Below are positions 1 through 8,335 of a stretch of DNA of 35,902 nt, in pieces; the stretch's first letter is position 1; each line of letters opens with the position of its first letter. The notes below the pieces were generated by a model. The model made no database searches, was not told where the DNA came from, and was given only the letters and a program-made list of their open reading frames with translations. The translations under genes were made by a program, and so were the position numbers. The DNA comes from an uncultured Lachnospiraceae bacterium. GTDB lineage: Bacteria; Bacillota; Clostridia; Lachnospirales; Lachnospiraceae. The stretch is taken from assembly GCA_944383965.1 (NCBI GenBank), contig CALWRQ010000013.1, positions 1-35,902 on the forward strand, in the 5' to 3' direction.

Positions 1-284
1 CCCCACGGAAGATTCTCCGTAATATCATTGGAGCGGTAAACGGCGCACTCCACTCTCGCCTTCAGGGTGCAGTCAAGGGCTCCCTTGTCTACCACCTTTA
101 CCTTTCCGTCCTTCACATCCAGACGGTCCAGGGTTTCCAGAATCACCTTGCGGATCTGCTTTCCGTACTGGTTGATCACGCTGCTTTCGATGGAAAGCTC
201 AATTCCGTCTGTTCCCGGCTCCACAGTCACCTGGGCATCGCTGGACTCCAGCGTACCGGCCATTGCCGCCTTCTTAATTTCCAT
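1..284 (-). CDS. citD: Citrate lyase acyl carrier protein (gamma subunit), cut by the left edge
   Basis: CitD is the acyl carrier subunit of citrate lyase, which cleaves citrate to acetate and oxaloacetate in fermenting bacteria. The 94 codons visible begin MEIKKAAMAGTLESSDAQV and include KVVDKGALDCTLKARVE, both typical of the family. In known CitD proteins the serine at position 14 (the first S of LESSD here) carries the phosphoribosyl-dephospho-CoA prosthetic group. The family is usually just under 100 residues, so only a few codons and the stop lie outside the window; citE and citF would be expected further left (inference). The ATG at 284 follows AAGGAGGGTTAAC, a strong ribosome binding site. 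The gene is divergent from a LysR regulator and from citX and citG, which supply and attach its cofactor. Confidence 0.93.
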   Translation of the reverse strand, partial: MEIKKAAMAGTLESSDAQVTVEPGTDGIELSIESSVINQYGKQIRKVILETLDRLDVKDGKVKVVDKGALDCTLKARVECAVYRSNDITENLPW

Positions 285-285
285 G

Positions 286-324
286 TTAACCCTCCTTGAT
301 ACGTTCTTTTTCTTCTATTCCCAT
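286..324 (-). CDS. Possible 12-codon upstream ORF overlapping the citD ribosome binding site
   Basis: A short frame, MGIEEKERIKEG then TAA, starts at an ATG preceded by GAGGTGATACC, a credible ribosome binding site. An in-frame TGA lies directly before that site, so this is not the tail of a longer gene. Its last codons, AAG GAG GGT TAA, are themselves the citD Shine-Dalgarno sequence, and its stop is one base before the citD ATG. A ribosome translating it would therefore sweep the citD start region, which suggests translational coupling. The peptide resembles nothing I recognise, and the frame could be a chance ORF. Confidence 0.4.
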   Translation of the reverse strand: MGIEEKERIKEG

Positions 325-371
325 GGTATCACCTCAGAAAGAAAATATCCAATACTTATCTTTTTATAGGA

Positions 372-393
372 TACATAACTTCACTCTTATGTA
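372..393. promoter_or_regulatory. Inverted repeat in the citD/LysR divergent region, candidate LysR operator
   Basis: A perfect dyad TACATAA-N8-TTATGTA lies in the middle of the intergenic region between citD and the divergent LysR gene. LysR-type proteins usually bind such interrupted AT-rich dyads beside the promoter they control. On the minus strand the right edge touches a weak candidate promoter for citD, TTGTAC (391-396) with a 17-base spacer to TATCCT. A second, shorter dyad (TATCC at 346-350, GGATA at 369-373) overlaps the left side. Assignment to this regulator is inferred from position. Confidence 0.5.
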
Positions 394-499
394 CAAAAAA
401 ACGTCTGTTTTCCTTCCAAAAATAGAGTAGATAAACAAAAGCCGGTATGATAAAATAGTGAAATCAGGACATATGACGTTTTTATGAAAGGATCAACGA

Positions 500-1450
500 A
501 TGAATGATAAGCATATCCAGTCCATTCTGACTGTCTTGAAAGAAGGAAGCATCACCAACGCAGCCAAAAAGCTGTACGTTTCGCAGCCCTCCCTCAGTCA
601 GATGATCAAAGCGGCTGAAACCAATCTGGGTGCACCCATCTTTGACCGGACTACAGACCCCATTACCCTGACAGCCGCCGGCCGCCTCTACGTGGATGCC
701 GCCCGCCAGGTTCTTACCATAAATACCAATCTGGAAAAACAGATTCAGGAGCTGCAGCACGAGGATTTCGGCGTGATCCGCCTGGGACTTCCCGTACAGA
801 GAGCCCTGGAAATCCTTCCGGAACTGTATCCCCGTTTTCTCCGTCAGTTTCCTCATGTGTCTCTGGAGCTTCTGGAACAGGGTTCCGGCGGAGTGGAAAA
901 AAATCTTCTGGGCGGTACCATTGATATTGCCTGTCTGACCACTACTCCCCGTCATGAAGATCTGGTTTACGACCTGATCCGTCATGAACGGCCGGTTCTG
1001 CTTGTCAATAAACATACCAGACTGGCCGGACGAATTCCTCCCGGGACTCCCATAGATATCCTGGAGGCGGCTCAGGAGCTGTTCGTCTCCATAAAGAAAG
1101 GCCACTCCGTCCGTACGCTGCAGGATTCTCTTTTTATTTCCCGGGAGTTTTCTCCCCGGATCGGTCTGGAGACCGGAAGCATTGAAGTGGGCAAGCGGAT
1201 CGTAGCCTCTACGGAATCCGTGATGATCTGTCCGGATGTTTACACGGAGGAAAAAGGGAACCGGGAAAACGGATATTTCATTTACCCCATTCTGGGCATC
1301 GAAAATACACGGCATTTTTATGCCTGCTACCGCAAGGATCTCTATCTCACACGCTATATGAGAGGATTTCTGGAGATCCTCCACAGTCTAAAGGGCGAGG
1401 ACCCTGAGAAAGGAGACGGAGAATATGGAACAGTTCCATGGGAAAACTGA
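500..1450 (+). CDS. LysR-type regulator, probably of citrate lyase genes
   Basis: This 316-residue protein has the LysR N-terminal winged helix-turn-helix at about residues 3-62, with GSITNAAKKLYVSQPSLSQ as recognition region, followed by a substrate-binding-like effector domain. It is divergent from citD and overlaps citX by 26 bases, so it very likely controls citrate lyase expression. The effector may be citrate or a related acid (inference from position only). The ATG at 500 is preceded by GAAAGGATCAACGA, a usable ribosome binding site. LysR regulators commonly repress their own transcription from the divergent region. No clear sigma-A promoter for the plus strand is visible; the best -10 is TAAAAT near 453 without a good -35. 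Confidence 0.88.
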   Translation: MNDKHIQSILTVLKEGSITNAAKKLYVSQPSLSQMIKAAETNLGAPIFDRTTDPITLTAAGRLYVDAARQVLTINTNLEKQIQELQHEDFGVIRLGLPVQRALEILPELYPRFLRQFPHVSLELLEQGSGGVEKNLLGGTIDIACLTTTPRHEDLVYDLIRHERPVLLVNKHTRLAGRIPPGTPIDILEAAQELFVSIKKGHSVRTLQDSLFISREFSPRIGLETGSIEVGKRIVASTESVMICPDVYTEEKGNRENGYFIYPILGIENTRHFYACYRKDLYLTRYMRGFLEILHSLKGEDPEKGDGEYGTVPWEN

Positions 1451-1994
1451 CACCAATCGGACAGAAGAGCACGGCCGGGCACTGGAGGTCACGCTCACAG
1501 AAATGCTGGACGCCAGAGAACGGCGGGCCTGCATGCAGGCAGAACTGCTCGCAGCCTGTCATACCGCTCTCATTTCTTTTACCATGAACATCCCCGGTCC
1601 CGTAAAGCTTCTGCCCTATGTGACCAGAGCCTTTGAAGAGGGCTGTGCGGCAATTGAGGAAGTTCTTTCAAAAAACGGGATTTCCGTGAACCGCAGAGAA
1701 ATGATCCGGGAGAAAACCGGATGGGAGGCCTTTTTCTGTGTCGATGATGATCCGGACCGGTTGAAAAAGCTCATGGCTTCTATCGAAGATGACGGACCTG
1801 TGGGCCGTCTTTATGATATTGACATTATCCGCCCCGACGGCTCCAAAGTATCCAGGGAAGATCTGGGACTTCCCGCCCGCCGCTGTCTTCTCTGCAAAGA
1901 ACCGGCTCACGCCTGCTCCAGAAGCAGACGCCACTCCGTGCAGGAACTGACCGTTGAAATCGGAAATATCCTTCAGAGGAGGTATGGAAAATGA
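1425..1994 (+). CDS. citX: Apo-citrate lyase phosphoribosyl-dephospho-CoA transferase
   Basis: CitX attaches the triphosphoribosyl-dephospho-CoA-derived prosthetic group to the serine of CitD, producing holo-citrate lyase. The 189-residue product carries the family signatures NIPGP (55-59), GRLYDID (127-133) and a conserved C-terminal stretch with C154, C157, HAC (162-164) and RSRRH (166-170). The start at 1425 lies inside the end of the LysR gene and follows AAAGGAGACGGAGAAT, an excellent ribosome binding site. The N-terminus is somewhat longer than in many homologues. Its stop overlaps the citG start (ATGA), so the two are translationally coupled. In some bacteria CitX and CitG are fused; here they are separate. 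Confidence 0.93.
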   Translation: MEQFHGKTDTNRTEEHGRALEVTLTEMLDARERRACMQAELLAACHTALISFTMNIPGPVKLLPYVTRAFEEGCAAIEEVLSKNGISVNRREMIREKTGWEAFFCVDDDPDRLKKLMASIEDDGPVGRLYDIDIIRPDGSKVSREDLGLPARRCLLCKEPAHACSRSRRHSVQELTVEIGNILQRRYGK

Positions 1995-2920
1995 CCGGAC
2001 CAAACTGTCAGAGCGGCCGGGACATCCTTCTCTTTTTTTCCCGGGCCTGCCAGTCTGCCCTGATCCGCGAGGTGGAAACAACGCCCAAGCCCGGCCTGGT
2101 GGATCTTCATGATACCGGATCCCACAGAGATATGGACGTCCGCTCCTTTCGCTCCAGTGCCGCCGCCATCGCTCCCTGTCTGGGAAAAATGGCCCTGCTG
2201 GGATATGAATGGCAGGAACCTCTCCCCCTCCTGTTTTCCCGGATCCGTCCTGTTGGTGTGGAGGCGGAAAGGCAGATGCTCCTGGCCACAGGCGGAGTGA
2301 ACACCCATAAAGGCGCTATTTTTTCCATGGGGATTCTGGCGGCCGCCGCAGGCTGGTCCTTAAGCCATTCCCACAGTCTCTTTGCCGAGAATGTGCTGGA
2401 CGCGGCAGGTATCCTGGCCGGAGAAACCATGGAACGGGAGCTGAAGCAGCTGGCTGATCAGATTCGTGAAAAAGAATCCGCTCACATTCCCCTTACCCAT
2501 GGAGAACGGCTTTTTTCCGTTTCCGGCTGCGCGGGAATCCGAAAAGAGGCGAAAAACGGCTTTCCATCCATCCGTTTGGTTTCCCTCCCTGTCATGAGGG
2601 AAGGCCGGAAAGCCGGCCATGACTGCAACCGGATACAGCTTCAGGCTCTTCTTGCCCTCATGGCCAGGGTGGAAGATACCAATATCCTGGCCCGTTCCGA
2701 CAGAGCCACTCTGGAAATGGTACAGCAGTCTTCTGCCAGGCTTCTGAAAGCGGGCGGTGCATACCGGGAAGACGGCCTTTCCCGACTGGCCGAAATGAAC
2801 CGGGAGTTTGTCCGTCTGAATATCAGCCCGGGAGGCTGTGCCGATCTTCTGGCAGACACAATCTTTCTTACTGATCTGGAAGCAGCCCAATTTCCCCTTT
2901 TCCCGGTCTCTGATCTGTGA
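1991..2920 (+). CDS. citG: Triphosphoribosyl-dephospho-CoA synthase
   Basis: CitG makes 2'-(5''-triphosphoribosyl)-3'-dephospho-CoA from ATP and dephospho-CoA, the precursor of the citrate lyase cofactor. The 309-residue product has the family motifs EVETTPKPGLVDLHDTGSH (27-45) and GVNTHKGAIFS (102-112), with LMARVEDTNIL further on. The ATG at 1991 overlaps the citX stop and follows CAGAGGAGGT. It is the last gene of the LysR-citX-citG set; a strong hairpin at 2935-2960 follows. The product is needed by CitX and therefore by the divergent citD. Confidence 0.94.
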   Translation: MTGPNCQSGRDILLFFSRACQSALIREVETTPKPGLVDLHDTGSHRDMDVRSFRSSAAAIAPCLGKMALLGYEWQEPLPLLFSRIRPVGVEAERQMLLATGGVNTHKGAIFSMGILAAAAGWSLSHSHSLFAENVLDAAGILAGETMERELKQLADQIREKESAHIPLTHGERLFSVSGCAGIRKEAKNGFPSIRLVSLPVMREGRKAGHDCNRIQLQALLALMARVEDTNILARSDRATLEMVQQSSARLLKAGGAYREDGLSRLAEMNREFVRLNISPGGCADLLADTIFLTDLEAAQFPLFPVSDL

Positions 2921-2926
2921 TATACT
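2898..2926 (+). promoter_or_regulatory. Candidate extended -10 promoter for rqcH
   Basis: TATACT at 2921-2926 is preceded by TGA, giving an extended -10 element, and by TTTTCC at 2898-2903 with a 17-base spacer. It overlaps the end of citG. Transcription would start near 2933, just before a strong hairpin. The -35 is weak, so the call rests on the extended -10. Confidence 0.45.
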
Positions 2927-2934
2927 TAACCCTG

Positions 2935-2960
2935 CGGCCCGGCCTGTGACAGCCGGGCCG
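2935..2960 (+). terminator. GC-rich hairpin between citG and rqcH
   Basis: CGGCCCGGCCTG (2935-2946), loop TGA and CAGCCGGGCCG (2950-2960) form an 11-bp stem with one bulged C. The sequence after it (TAAATTCTTATG) has no real T tract. It may be a weak terminator for citG or, if the promoter just upstream is used, a hairpin at the extreme 5' end of the rqcH message. Confidence 0.5.
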
Positions 2961-2986
2961 TAAATTCTTATGAGGAGGAATGTTTC

Positions 2987-4729
2987 ATGGCATTCGACGG
3001 CATTGTTATCGCAAATCTCGTCCGTGATCTCAGGCAGGCTCTGGAAGGCGGCAAAGTTTCAAAAATTGCCCAGCCGGAAAAAGATGAGCTGCTCTTTACC
3101 ATAAAAAACCAGAAAAACACCTACCGTCTTCTGATGTCAGCCAGCGCCAGTCTGCCCCTGATCTATTTTACAGAGTCCAACAAGCCCAGTCCTCTGACTG
3201 CACCTAATTTCTGTATGCTTCTGCGCAAGCACATCGGCAGCGCACGGCTCCTGTCTGTGTCCCAGCCCGGCCTGGAACGGGTCATTCAGTTTGAGTTTGA
3301 ACACCTGGATGAGCTGGGGGATCTCTGCCGCAAAAAACTGATGGTGGAGATTATGGGAAAACACAGCAATATTATTTTCTGCAGAGAAGACGGCACCATT
3401 CTGGACAGTATCAAGCATGTATCCGCTCAGCTCAGTTCCGTCCGGGAAGTACTCCCCGGACGCAGTTATTTCATCCCCATGACCGTGGAAAAGGCAGACC
3501 CTCTGTCTGTCCCGGAGGAAGAATTCAGGACTCTTCTTCTCTCCTCCCCGGCTCCTGTGCAGAAAGCCATTTACCAGAAGCTAACCGGCTTAAGTCCCAT
3601 TATGGGAACCGAGATCTGCCATCTGGCTTCTATCGACGGAGATCTTCCTGCTTCTGAGCTGAACAGCCTGGAAATGACCCATCTGTACCACACATTCTCC
3701 CTGCTCATGGAAGATGTCCGGGATGGACGGTTCACCCCCAACATCATCTATCAGGAAGACGAACCGGTGGAGTTTTCCTCCCTTCCCCTCACCTGTTTTG
3801 AGGGAGGCGGCTTCCGGGCTGAGCCCTGGGACAGCATCAGCTCCCTTCTGGAGCACTACTACTCTGCCAGGAATGCAGTCAACCGTATCAAGCAGAAATC
3901 GGTAGATCTGAGAAAAATCGTGCAGACTCTTCTGGAGCGGAATTACAAAAAATACGATCTTCAGGAAAAGCAGCTGAAAGACACGGAAAAACGGGAAAAA
4001 TACAGGGTATACGGCGAACTCCTGAATACTTATGGCTACGAACTGTCCGGAGGAGAAAAATCCTTTACCTGTCTGAACTATTATACCGGTCAGGAAGTCA
4101 CCATACCTCTGGACAGCCAGCTTACCGCCAGGGAGAATGCACAGAAGCATTTTGATAAGTACAATAAACTGAAGCGCACTTATGAAGCTCTCACAGAGCA
4201 GGTGCAGGAAACCCGGCAGGAAATCGACCATCTGGAATCCATCAGCACCGCTCTGGATATTGCGCTGAAGGAAGAAGATCTGGTTGAGATCAAGGAAGAA
4301 ATGATGGAATACGGCTACATCAAAAAAAGGCCTGCCGGCGGTAAAAAGCCAAAGATCACCAGCCGGCCCCTTCATTACCTGTCCAGCGACGGCTTTCACA
4401 TCTATGTAGGAAAAAATAATTACCAGAATGAGGAAGTCACATTCAAGCTGGCGAACGGAAGTGACTGGTGGTTCCATGCGAAAGGAGTTCCCGGCTCCCA
4501 CGTGATCGTAAAGACAGAAGGAAAGGAGCTCCCGGACCGGACCTTCGAAGAAGCTGCCGCTCTGGCTGCCTATTACTCCAAAGGCCGGGACGGAGATAAA
4601 GTAGAAATCGACTATATTCAGAGAAAACATGTGAAAAAAGCCGCAGGAGGAGCTCCCGGTTTTGTTATTTACCACACCAATTACTCTCTTATGGCTTCTC
4701 CCTCCTGTGCACTGGAGGAAGTCCGGTGA
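2987..4729 (+). CDS. rqcH: Ribosome quality control factor RqcH (NFACT family, Rqc2 homologue)
   Basis: RqcH binds stalled large ribosomal subunits still carrying peptidyl-tRNA and recruits tRNA-Ala to add C-terminal alanine tails that mark the peptide for degradation. The 580-residue product matches the NFACT layout. The N-terminal NFACT-N domain begins MAFDGIVIANLVRDL and contains VEIMGKHSNIIF, helix-hairpin-helix and coiled-coil segments fill about 180-450, and a C-terminal NFACT-R (DUF814) domain spans 470-575 with IYVGKNN, DWWFHAKGVPGSHV and QRKHVKK. The length is normal for bacterial members. Older annotations call it a fibronectin-binding protein. The start follows GAGGAGGAATGTTTC. It is monocistronic, between the cit genes and a convergent VOC gene. 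Confidence 0.93.
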   Translation: MAFDGIVIANLVRDLRQALEGGKVSKIAQPEKDELLFTIKNQKNTYRLLMSASASLPLIYFTESNKPSPLTAPNFCMLLRKHIGSARLLSVSQPGLERVIQFEFEHLDELGDLCRKKLMVEIMGKHSNIIFCREDGTILDSIKHVSAQLSSVREVLPGRSYFIPMTVEKADPLSVPEEEFRTLLLSSPAPVQKAIYQKLTGLSPIMGTEICHLASIDGDLPASELNSLEMTHLYHTFSLLMEDVRDGRFTPNIIYQEDEPVEFSSLPLTCFEGGGFRAEPWDSISSLLEHYYSARNAVNRIKQKSVDLRKIVQTLLERNYKKYDLQEKQLKDTEKREKYRVYGELLNTYGYELSGGEKSFTCLNYYTGQEVTIPLDSQLTARENAQKHFDKYNKLKRTYEALTEQVQETRQEIDHLESISTALDIALKEEDLVEIKEEMMEYGYIKKRPAGGKKPKITSRPLHYLSSDGFHIYVGKNNYQNEEVTFKLANGSDWWFHAKGVPGSHVIVKTEGKELPDRTFEEAAALAAYYSKGRDGDKVEIDYIQRKHVKKAAGGAPGFVIYHTNYSLMASPSCALEEVR

Positions 4730-4749
4730 TGATCAATCCCGAAAAACGC

Positions 4750-4780
4750 AAAAAGAAGAGACCGCAGTCTCTTCTTTTTT
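4750..4780. terminator. Bidirectional Rho-independent terminator
   Basis: AAAAGAAGAGAC (4751-4762), loop CGCA and GTCTCTTCTTTT (4767-4778) form a perfect 12-bp stem, with one more A-T pair outside. T runs on the plus strand and A runs before the stem make it work in both directions. It sits between the convergent rqcH and VOC genes and probably ends both units. Confidence 0.9.
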
Positions 4781-4788
4781 CATTTTCA

Positions 4789-5148
4789 TTACGGAATGAT
4801 TTCGATCCAGTAGCCGTCCGGATCCGTAATAAAATAAATGCCCATGGCTTCATTTACAAATACCACGCATCCCATTTCCTGATGTTTTCGGAACATTTCC
4901 TCATAATTGTCTGCCCGGAAAGCAAGATGGAATTCACATTCTCCCAAATTGTAGGCTTCCGTCCGGTCTCTGAGCCAGGTAAGTTCCAGGGTGAAATCGC
5001 TCTGCCCGTCTCCCAGGTAAACCAGTCGGAAGGATCCGTCCTCTGCTTCCTTCTCCCTTACCGGCAGAAGTCCCAGGGCCTCTTTATAGAATTTCAGGCT
5101 TTTTTCCAGATCCAGTACATTGAAATTAAAATGATTGAACGCAACCAT
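4789..5148 (-). CDS. Glyoxalase I-like VOC family protein
   Basis: This 119-residue protein has the two beta-alpha-beta-beta-beta modules of the vicinal oxygen chelate fold. H6, E55, H74 and E116 occupy the places of the four metal ligands of lactoylglutathione lyase, and the ending TDPDGYWIEII is typical. It may convert the methylglyoxal hemithioacetal or act on another small substrate; the metal site is intact but the thiol cofactor is unknown, and most Clostridia lack glutathione. The start at 5148 follows AAAGGAGAATGGATAA. It is the last gene of the serS unit, 22 bases after the membrane protein gene, and ends at the bidirectional terminator. Confidence 0.85.
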   Translation of the reverse strand: MVAFNHFNFNVLDLEKSLKFYKEALGLLPVREKEAEDGSFRLVYLGDGQSDFTLELTWLRDRTEAYNLGECEFHLAFRADNYEEMFRKHQEMGCVVFVNEAMGIYFITDPDGYWIEIIP

Positions 5149-5170
5149 TTATCCATTCTCCTTTCTCTTT

Positions 5171-7009
5171 CTATTCCGCAGACAGCACCACATTTACTGC
5201 CATCGGTGTCTCTCCTCTCATTTCCTGCTCTGGTTCCAGAGAGTAGAAATTGCATTCTACCTCCAGCTCCACATACTGATTTTTCATCACAGGAATGAGT
5301 ACATCTGCCCAGTGGTCCGTCAGCGGAATCTTCTGAATCAGACGGCCTCCGGAGGAAATGGTAATGGTCTCACCGCCCTTTAACTCCAGAGGTGCGTAAA
5401 AACTCATCCGCAGCTGTCCGGACGTTCCTGTAAATACTCTGAGCTTTGCCTTCTGGTCCATCCATCCGTCATGCTCATAATATCCGTATATATTCTGAAA
5501 TTTCTTTACTTTTATCATGGAAGTTACATCCACATACCGATTATGCTCCGGATCTGCTTTCAGTACGATTTTTTTATCCCTGTCCGTAATGGGCCATGCC
5601 TCTCCGATGCTGTCAATAAATGTCACCTTCGGAAGAACCTGGCTGTCATCCGTGCGATACGGTCTCCAGAAAGCGTCTGTCTGATACTCGCAGTCTTTCC
5701 ATTCGTCTCCGATCACATAGATCTCTGATCCGAAAATCTCCTCGCCGTATACTCCCCAGGTCACGTCTGCCAGAGAGTTTGCCTGTTCCTGTCCGTTCCA
5801 GAAATACAGGCCGCTGTAATGGTCACGGTAAAACAGCTCTGTAGGAAGGATCAGAACCAGATAACCGGCGATCAGAACCGCCGCTGCCCTCACAGCAGTC
5901 TTTCCTCCCAGGTTTCTGACCATGGAAAACAGATATGCCATCAGAAGCAGGGCAGCGCTGTAGGTCACATACACCCAGCGCATTTCCAGTCGGATCGTCA
6001 CACTGGATGAGCCGATACACATAGCCATAAAGAAAAGCATCAGTACGATATTGCACAGATATTCTTTTCTTCTGTTTTTCTGCCGCCATGCACACACCGC
6101 AGCAAGAATCACCAGCAGGCCTATGGCCATATCGGCTCCGTATACTGCAATCTTGTAGATTCTGGGGACATTCTGCCACTCAATTCCGGCCAGGTGGATG
6201 GGACCGGCATTGATGCCGAACACATACCGTACGCTGTCCACTGCATATCCCAGAGCCTCACTGACGGAAAATGTATCCGTTACTTCCGTTCCTCCTGTTC
6301 CGGCAGGAACAATCGTTCCCATGGCCCAGAATCGTATCCCCATGGTAACAGCGAAGGCCAGAAAGGCCCATCCGAGCATGCGGTACTCCCGTTTTCCCGT
6401 CATGAGATGCCTGAGTACCACGGCAGCTATCAGCACCGCCAGCAGTACCATATAACGCTCATGCACAAAGCAAACTGCCAGATAAAGCCAGACCGCAGTG
6501 ATATATGCCCTGCGGCTCTCTGCTCCTTCTCCGTTGAGATAGCGGTACAGCAGGTAGAGAATGGCCAGCGCGAGCCAGAGTGCTGCCGATTCCATCAGCC
6601 CGTATCCCTGAGTGATCTGATAGTAGGACAGATGAGACAGCAGATAAGCCAGACCGCAGCCCCCGGCCAGATAAAGGCAGCCGCTGATCTTTCTTGCAAA
6701 ATGGAATACCGTCAGAGCAATCAGAGCATTAACCACAATATTGAACGGTACCATCAGCCAGATATCCGGCCCCATAAGAAGGAGCTGCAGATAGCACAAA
6801 ATATTGTGAATCAGCCGGAATTTCGTTCCTCCCATGGGAAAAATAAATTCCCCTGCCGATTCCGTATCAAAACAATACCACAGGTACAGATCATCCCCGT
6901 AGTATCCGGTCGTCTTTAACCCGTGGTTCACCCAAAAGGCAAACAGGAGGAATACCCCTAATGCCAAGAGGTATTCCATCCAGAGAATACGTCTCTCCTG
7001 TTTTTCCAT
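5171..7009 (-). CDS. Polytopic membrane protein with extracytoplasmic C-terminal domain, possible GT-C glycosyltransferase
   Basis: I do not recognise this 612-residue protein as a named family. It has a membrane segment at about 11-28, then a short loop containing GYYGDDLYLW (GDD at 38-40), then about nine further hydrophobic segments up to about residue 400. The last 200 residues are hydrophilic and end in a beta-rich stretch with FYAPLELKGGETITISSGG. An acidic pair in the first outside loop, many membrane spans and a soluble C-terminus are the layout of GT-C glycosyltransferases acting on lipid-linked sugars, but this is inference. The gene lies 45 bases after serS and 22 before the VOC gene, with no wall or capsule genes nearby. 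The ribosome binding site (AGGTTGAAT) is weak. Confidence 0.6.
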   Translation of the reverse strand: MEKQERRILWMEYLLALGVFLLFAFWVNHGLKTTGYYGDDLYLWYCFDTESAGEFIFPMGGTKFRLIHNILCYLQLLLMGPDIWLMVPFNIVVNALIALTVFHFARKISGCLYLAGGCGLAYLLSHLSYYQITQGYGLMESAALWLALAILYLLYRYLNGEGAESRRAYITAVWLYLAVCFVHERYMVLLAVLIAAVVLRHLMTGKREYRMLGWAFLAFAVTMGIRFWAMGTIVPAGTGGTEVTDTFSVSEALGYAVDSVRYVFGINAGPIHLAGIEWQNVPRIYKIAVYGADMAIGLLVILAAVCAWRQKNRRKEYLCNIVLMLFFMAMCIGSSSVTIRLEMRWVYVTYSAALLLMAYLFSMVRNLGGKTAVRAAAVLIAGYLVLILPTELFYRDHYSGLYFWNGQEQANSLADVTWGVYGEEIFGSEIYVIGDEWKDCEYQTDAFWRPYRTDDSQVLPKVTFIDSIGEAWPITDRDKKIVLKADPEHNRYVDVTSMIKVKKFQNIYGYYEHDGWMDQKAKLRVFTGTSGQLRMSFYAPLELKGGETITISSGGRLIQKIPLTDHWADVLIPVMKNQYVELEVECNFYSLEPEQEMRGETPMAVNVVLSAE

Positions 7010-7054
7010 ATATTCAACCTGATCCCTTTTCTGTCAATTTTCCGGCAGCTGTTC

Positions 7055-8335
7055 TCAGCGGATTTCTTCTTTGCCGCCCATATAAGGACGCAGAACTTCC
7101 GGAATCCTTACACTTCCGTCTGCCTGCAGATTATTCTCCAGGAAAGCAATCAGCATTCTGGGCGGAGCCACAACCGTATTATTCAGCGTATGGGCAAAAT
7201 ACTTGTTTCCGTCTGCTCCGTTGACACGGATCTTCAGACGGCGGGCCTGAGCATCTCCCAGGTTGGAGCAGCTGCCCACTTCGAAATACTTCTTCTGTCT
7301 GGGAGACCATGCCTCCACATCCACAGATTTCACTTTCAGATCAGCCAGATCACCGGAACAGCACTCCAGCGTGCGAACCGGAATATCCAGAGAACGGAAC
7401 AGATCTACGGTGTTCTGCCACAGTCTGTCAAACCACATTTTGGAATCTTCCGGCTTGCAGACAACGATCATTTCCTGCTTTTCAAACTGATGGATGCGGT
7501 ATACTCCTCTCTCCTCAATTCCATGTGCTCCTTTTTCCTTGCGGAAGCAGGGAGAATAGCTGGTGAGGGTCTTGGGAAGTTCGCTCTCCGGAATGATCTG
7601 ATCAATGAATTTTCCGATCATGGAATGTTCACTGGTACCGATCAGGTAAAGATCCTCTCCCTCAATCTTGTACATCATGGCATCCATCTCCGCAAAGCTC
7701 ATAACTCCGGTTACCACATTGCTGCGGATCATAAACGGCGGAACACAGTAGGTAAAACCGCGGTCGATCATAAAGTCTCTGGCATAGGAGATCACGGCAG
7801 AATGCAGTCTGGCAATGTCACCCATGAGATAATAGAATCCGTTTCCGGCCACTCTTCTGGCGCTGTCCAGATCAATGCCGTTAAAACGCTCCATGATTTC
7901 CGTATGATAGGGAATCTCAAAATCCGGAACTACCGGCTCTCCGTACTTCTGAACCTCCACATTCTCACTGTCATCTTTTCCGATGGGTACGGACGGATCG
8001 ATGATGTTGGGAATGGTCATCATGATCTTCAAGATCCTCTCCTCGTACTCCTTCTCCAGTTCCTCCAGTTCAGCCAGGCGTTTGGCATTCTCAGCCACCT
8101 GCGCTTTTACTGCCTCCGCTTCTTCCTTCTTTCCCTGACCCATAAGGGCGCCGATCTGCTTGGACAGTTTGTTGCGGCTGGCGCGCAGGCTGTCTGCCTC
8201 CGCCTTGGTCGCTCTGTTTTTCCCGTCCAGTTCAATGACCTCATCTACCAGCGGAAGCTTGGCATCCTGGAATTTATTTTTAATGTTTTGTTTTACGATC
8301 TCCGGATTTTCCCGGACAAACTTTAAATCTAACAT
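7055..8335 (-). CDS. serS: Seryl-tRNA synthetase
   Basis: SerS charges tRNA-Ser with serine and also the selenocysteine tRNA where present. The 426-residue product starts MLDLKFVRENPEIVKQN, has the N-terminal coiled-coil arm that grips the tRNA long arm (about 30-100) and the class II catalytic core: motif 2 around CFRKEKGAHGIEERGVYRIHQ and motif 3 near the C-terminus (LNNTVVAPPRMLIAFLENN). The length is normal. The ATG at 8335 follows AGGAGGAGAACCGAAAC. The leader is about 125 nt, begins with a hairpin and contains a GGGGGA/TCCCCC stem (8365-8370 with 8395-8400). I find no T-box sequence in it. Confidence 0.97.
   Translation of the reverse strand: MLDLKFVRENPEIVKQNIKNKFQDAKLPLVDEVIELDGKNRATKAEADSLRASRNKLSKQIGALMGQGKKEEAEAVKAQVAENAKRLAELEELEKEYEERILKIMMTIPNIIDPSVPIGKDDSENVEVQKYGEPVVPDFEIPYHTEIMERFNGIDLDSARRVAGNGFYYLMGDIARLHSAVISYARDFMIDRGFTYCVPPFMIRSNVVTGVMSFAEMDAMMYKIEGEDLYLIGTSEHSMIGKFIDQIIPESELPKTLTSYSPCFRKEKGAHGIEERGVYRIHQFEKQEMIVVCKPEDSKMWFDRLWQNTVDLFRSLDIPVRTLECCSGDLADLKVKSVDVEAWSPRQKKYFEVGSCSNLGDAQARRLKIRVNGADGNKYFAHTLNNTVVAPPRMLIAFLENNLQADGSVRIPEVLRPYMGGKEEIR

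Noticed and set aside
3590..4675. Minus-strand 361-residue open frame opposite rqcH
   Set aside because: Antisense shadow; the NFACT motifs on the plus strand account for the region.
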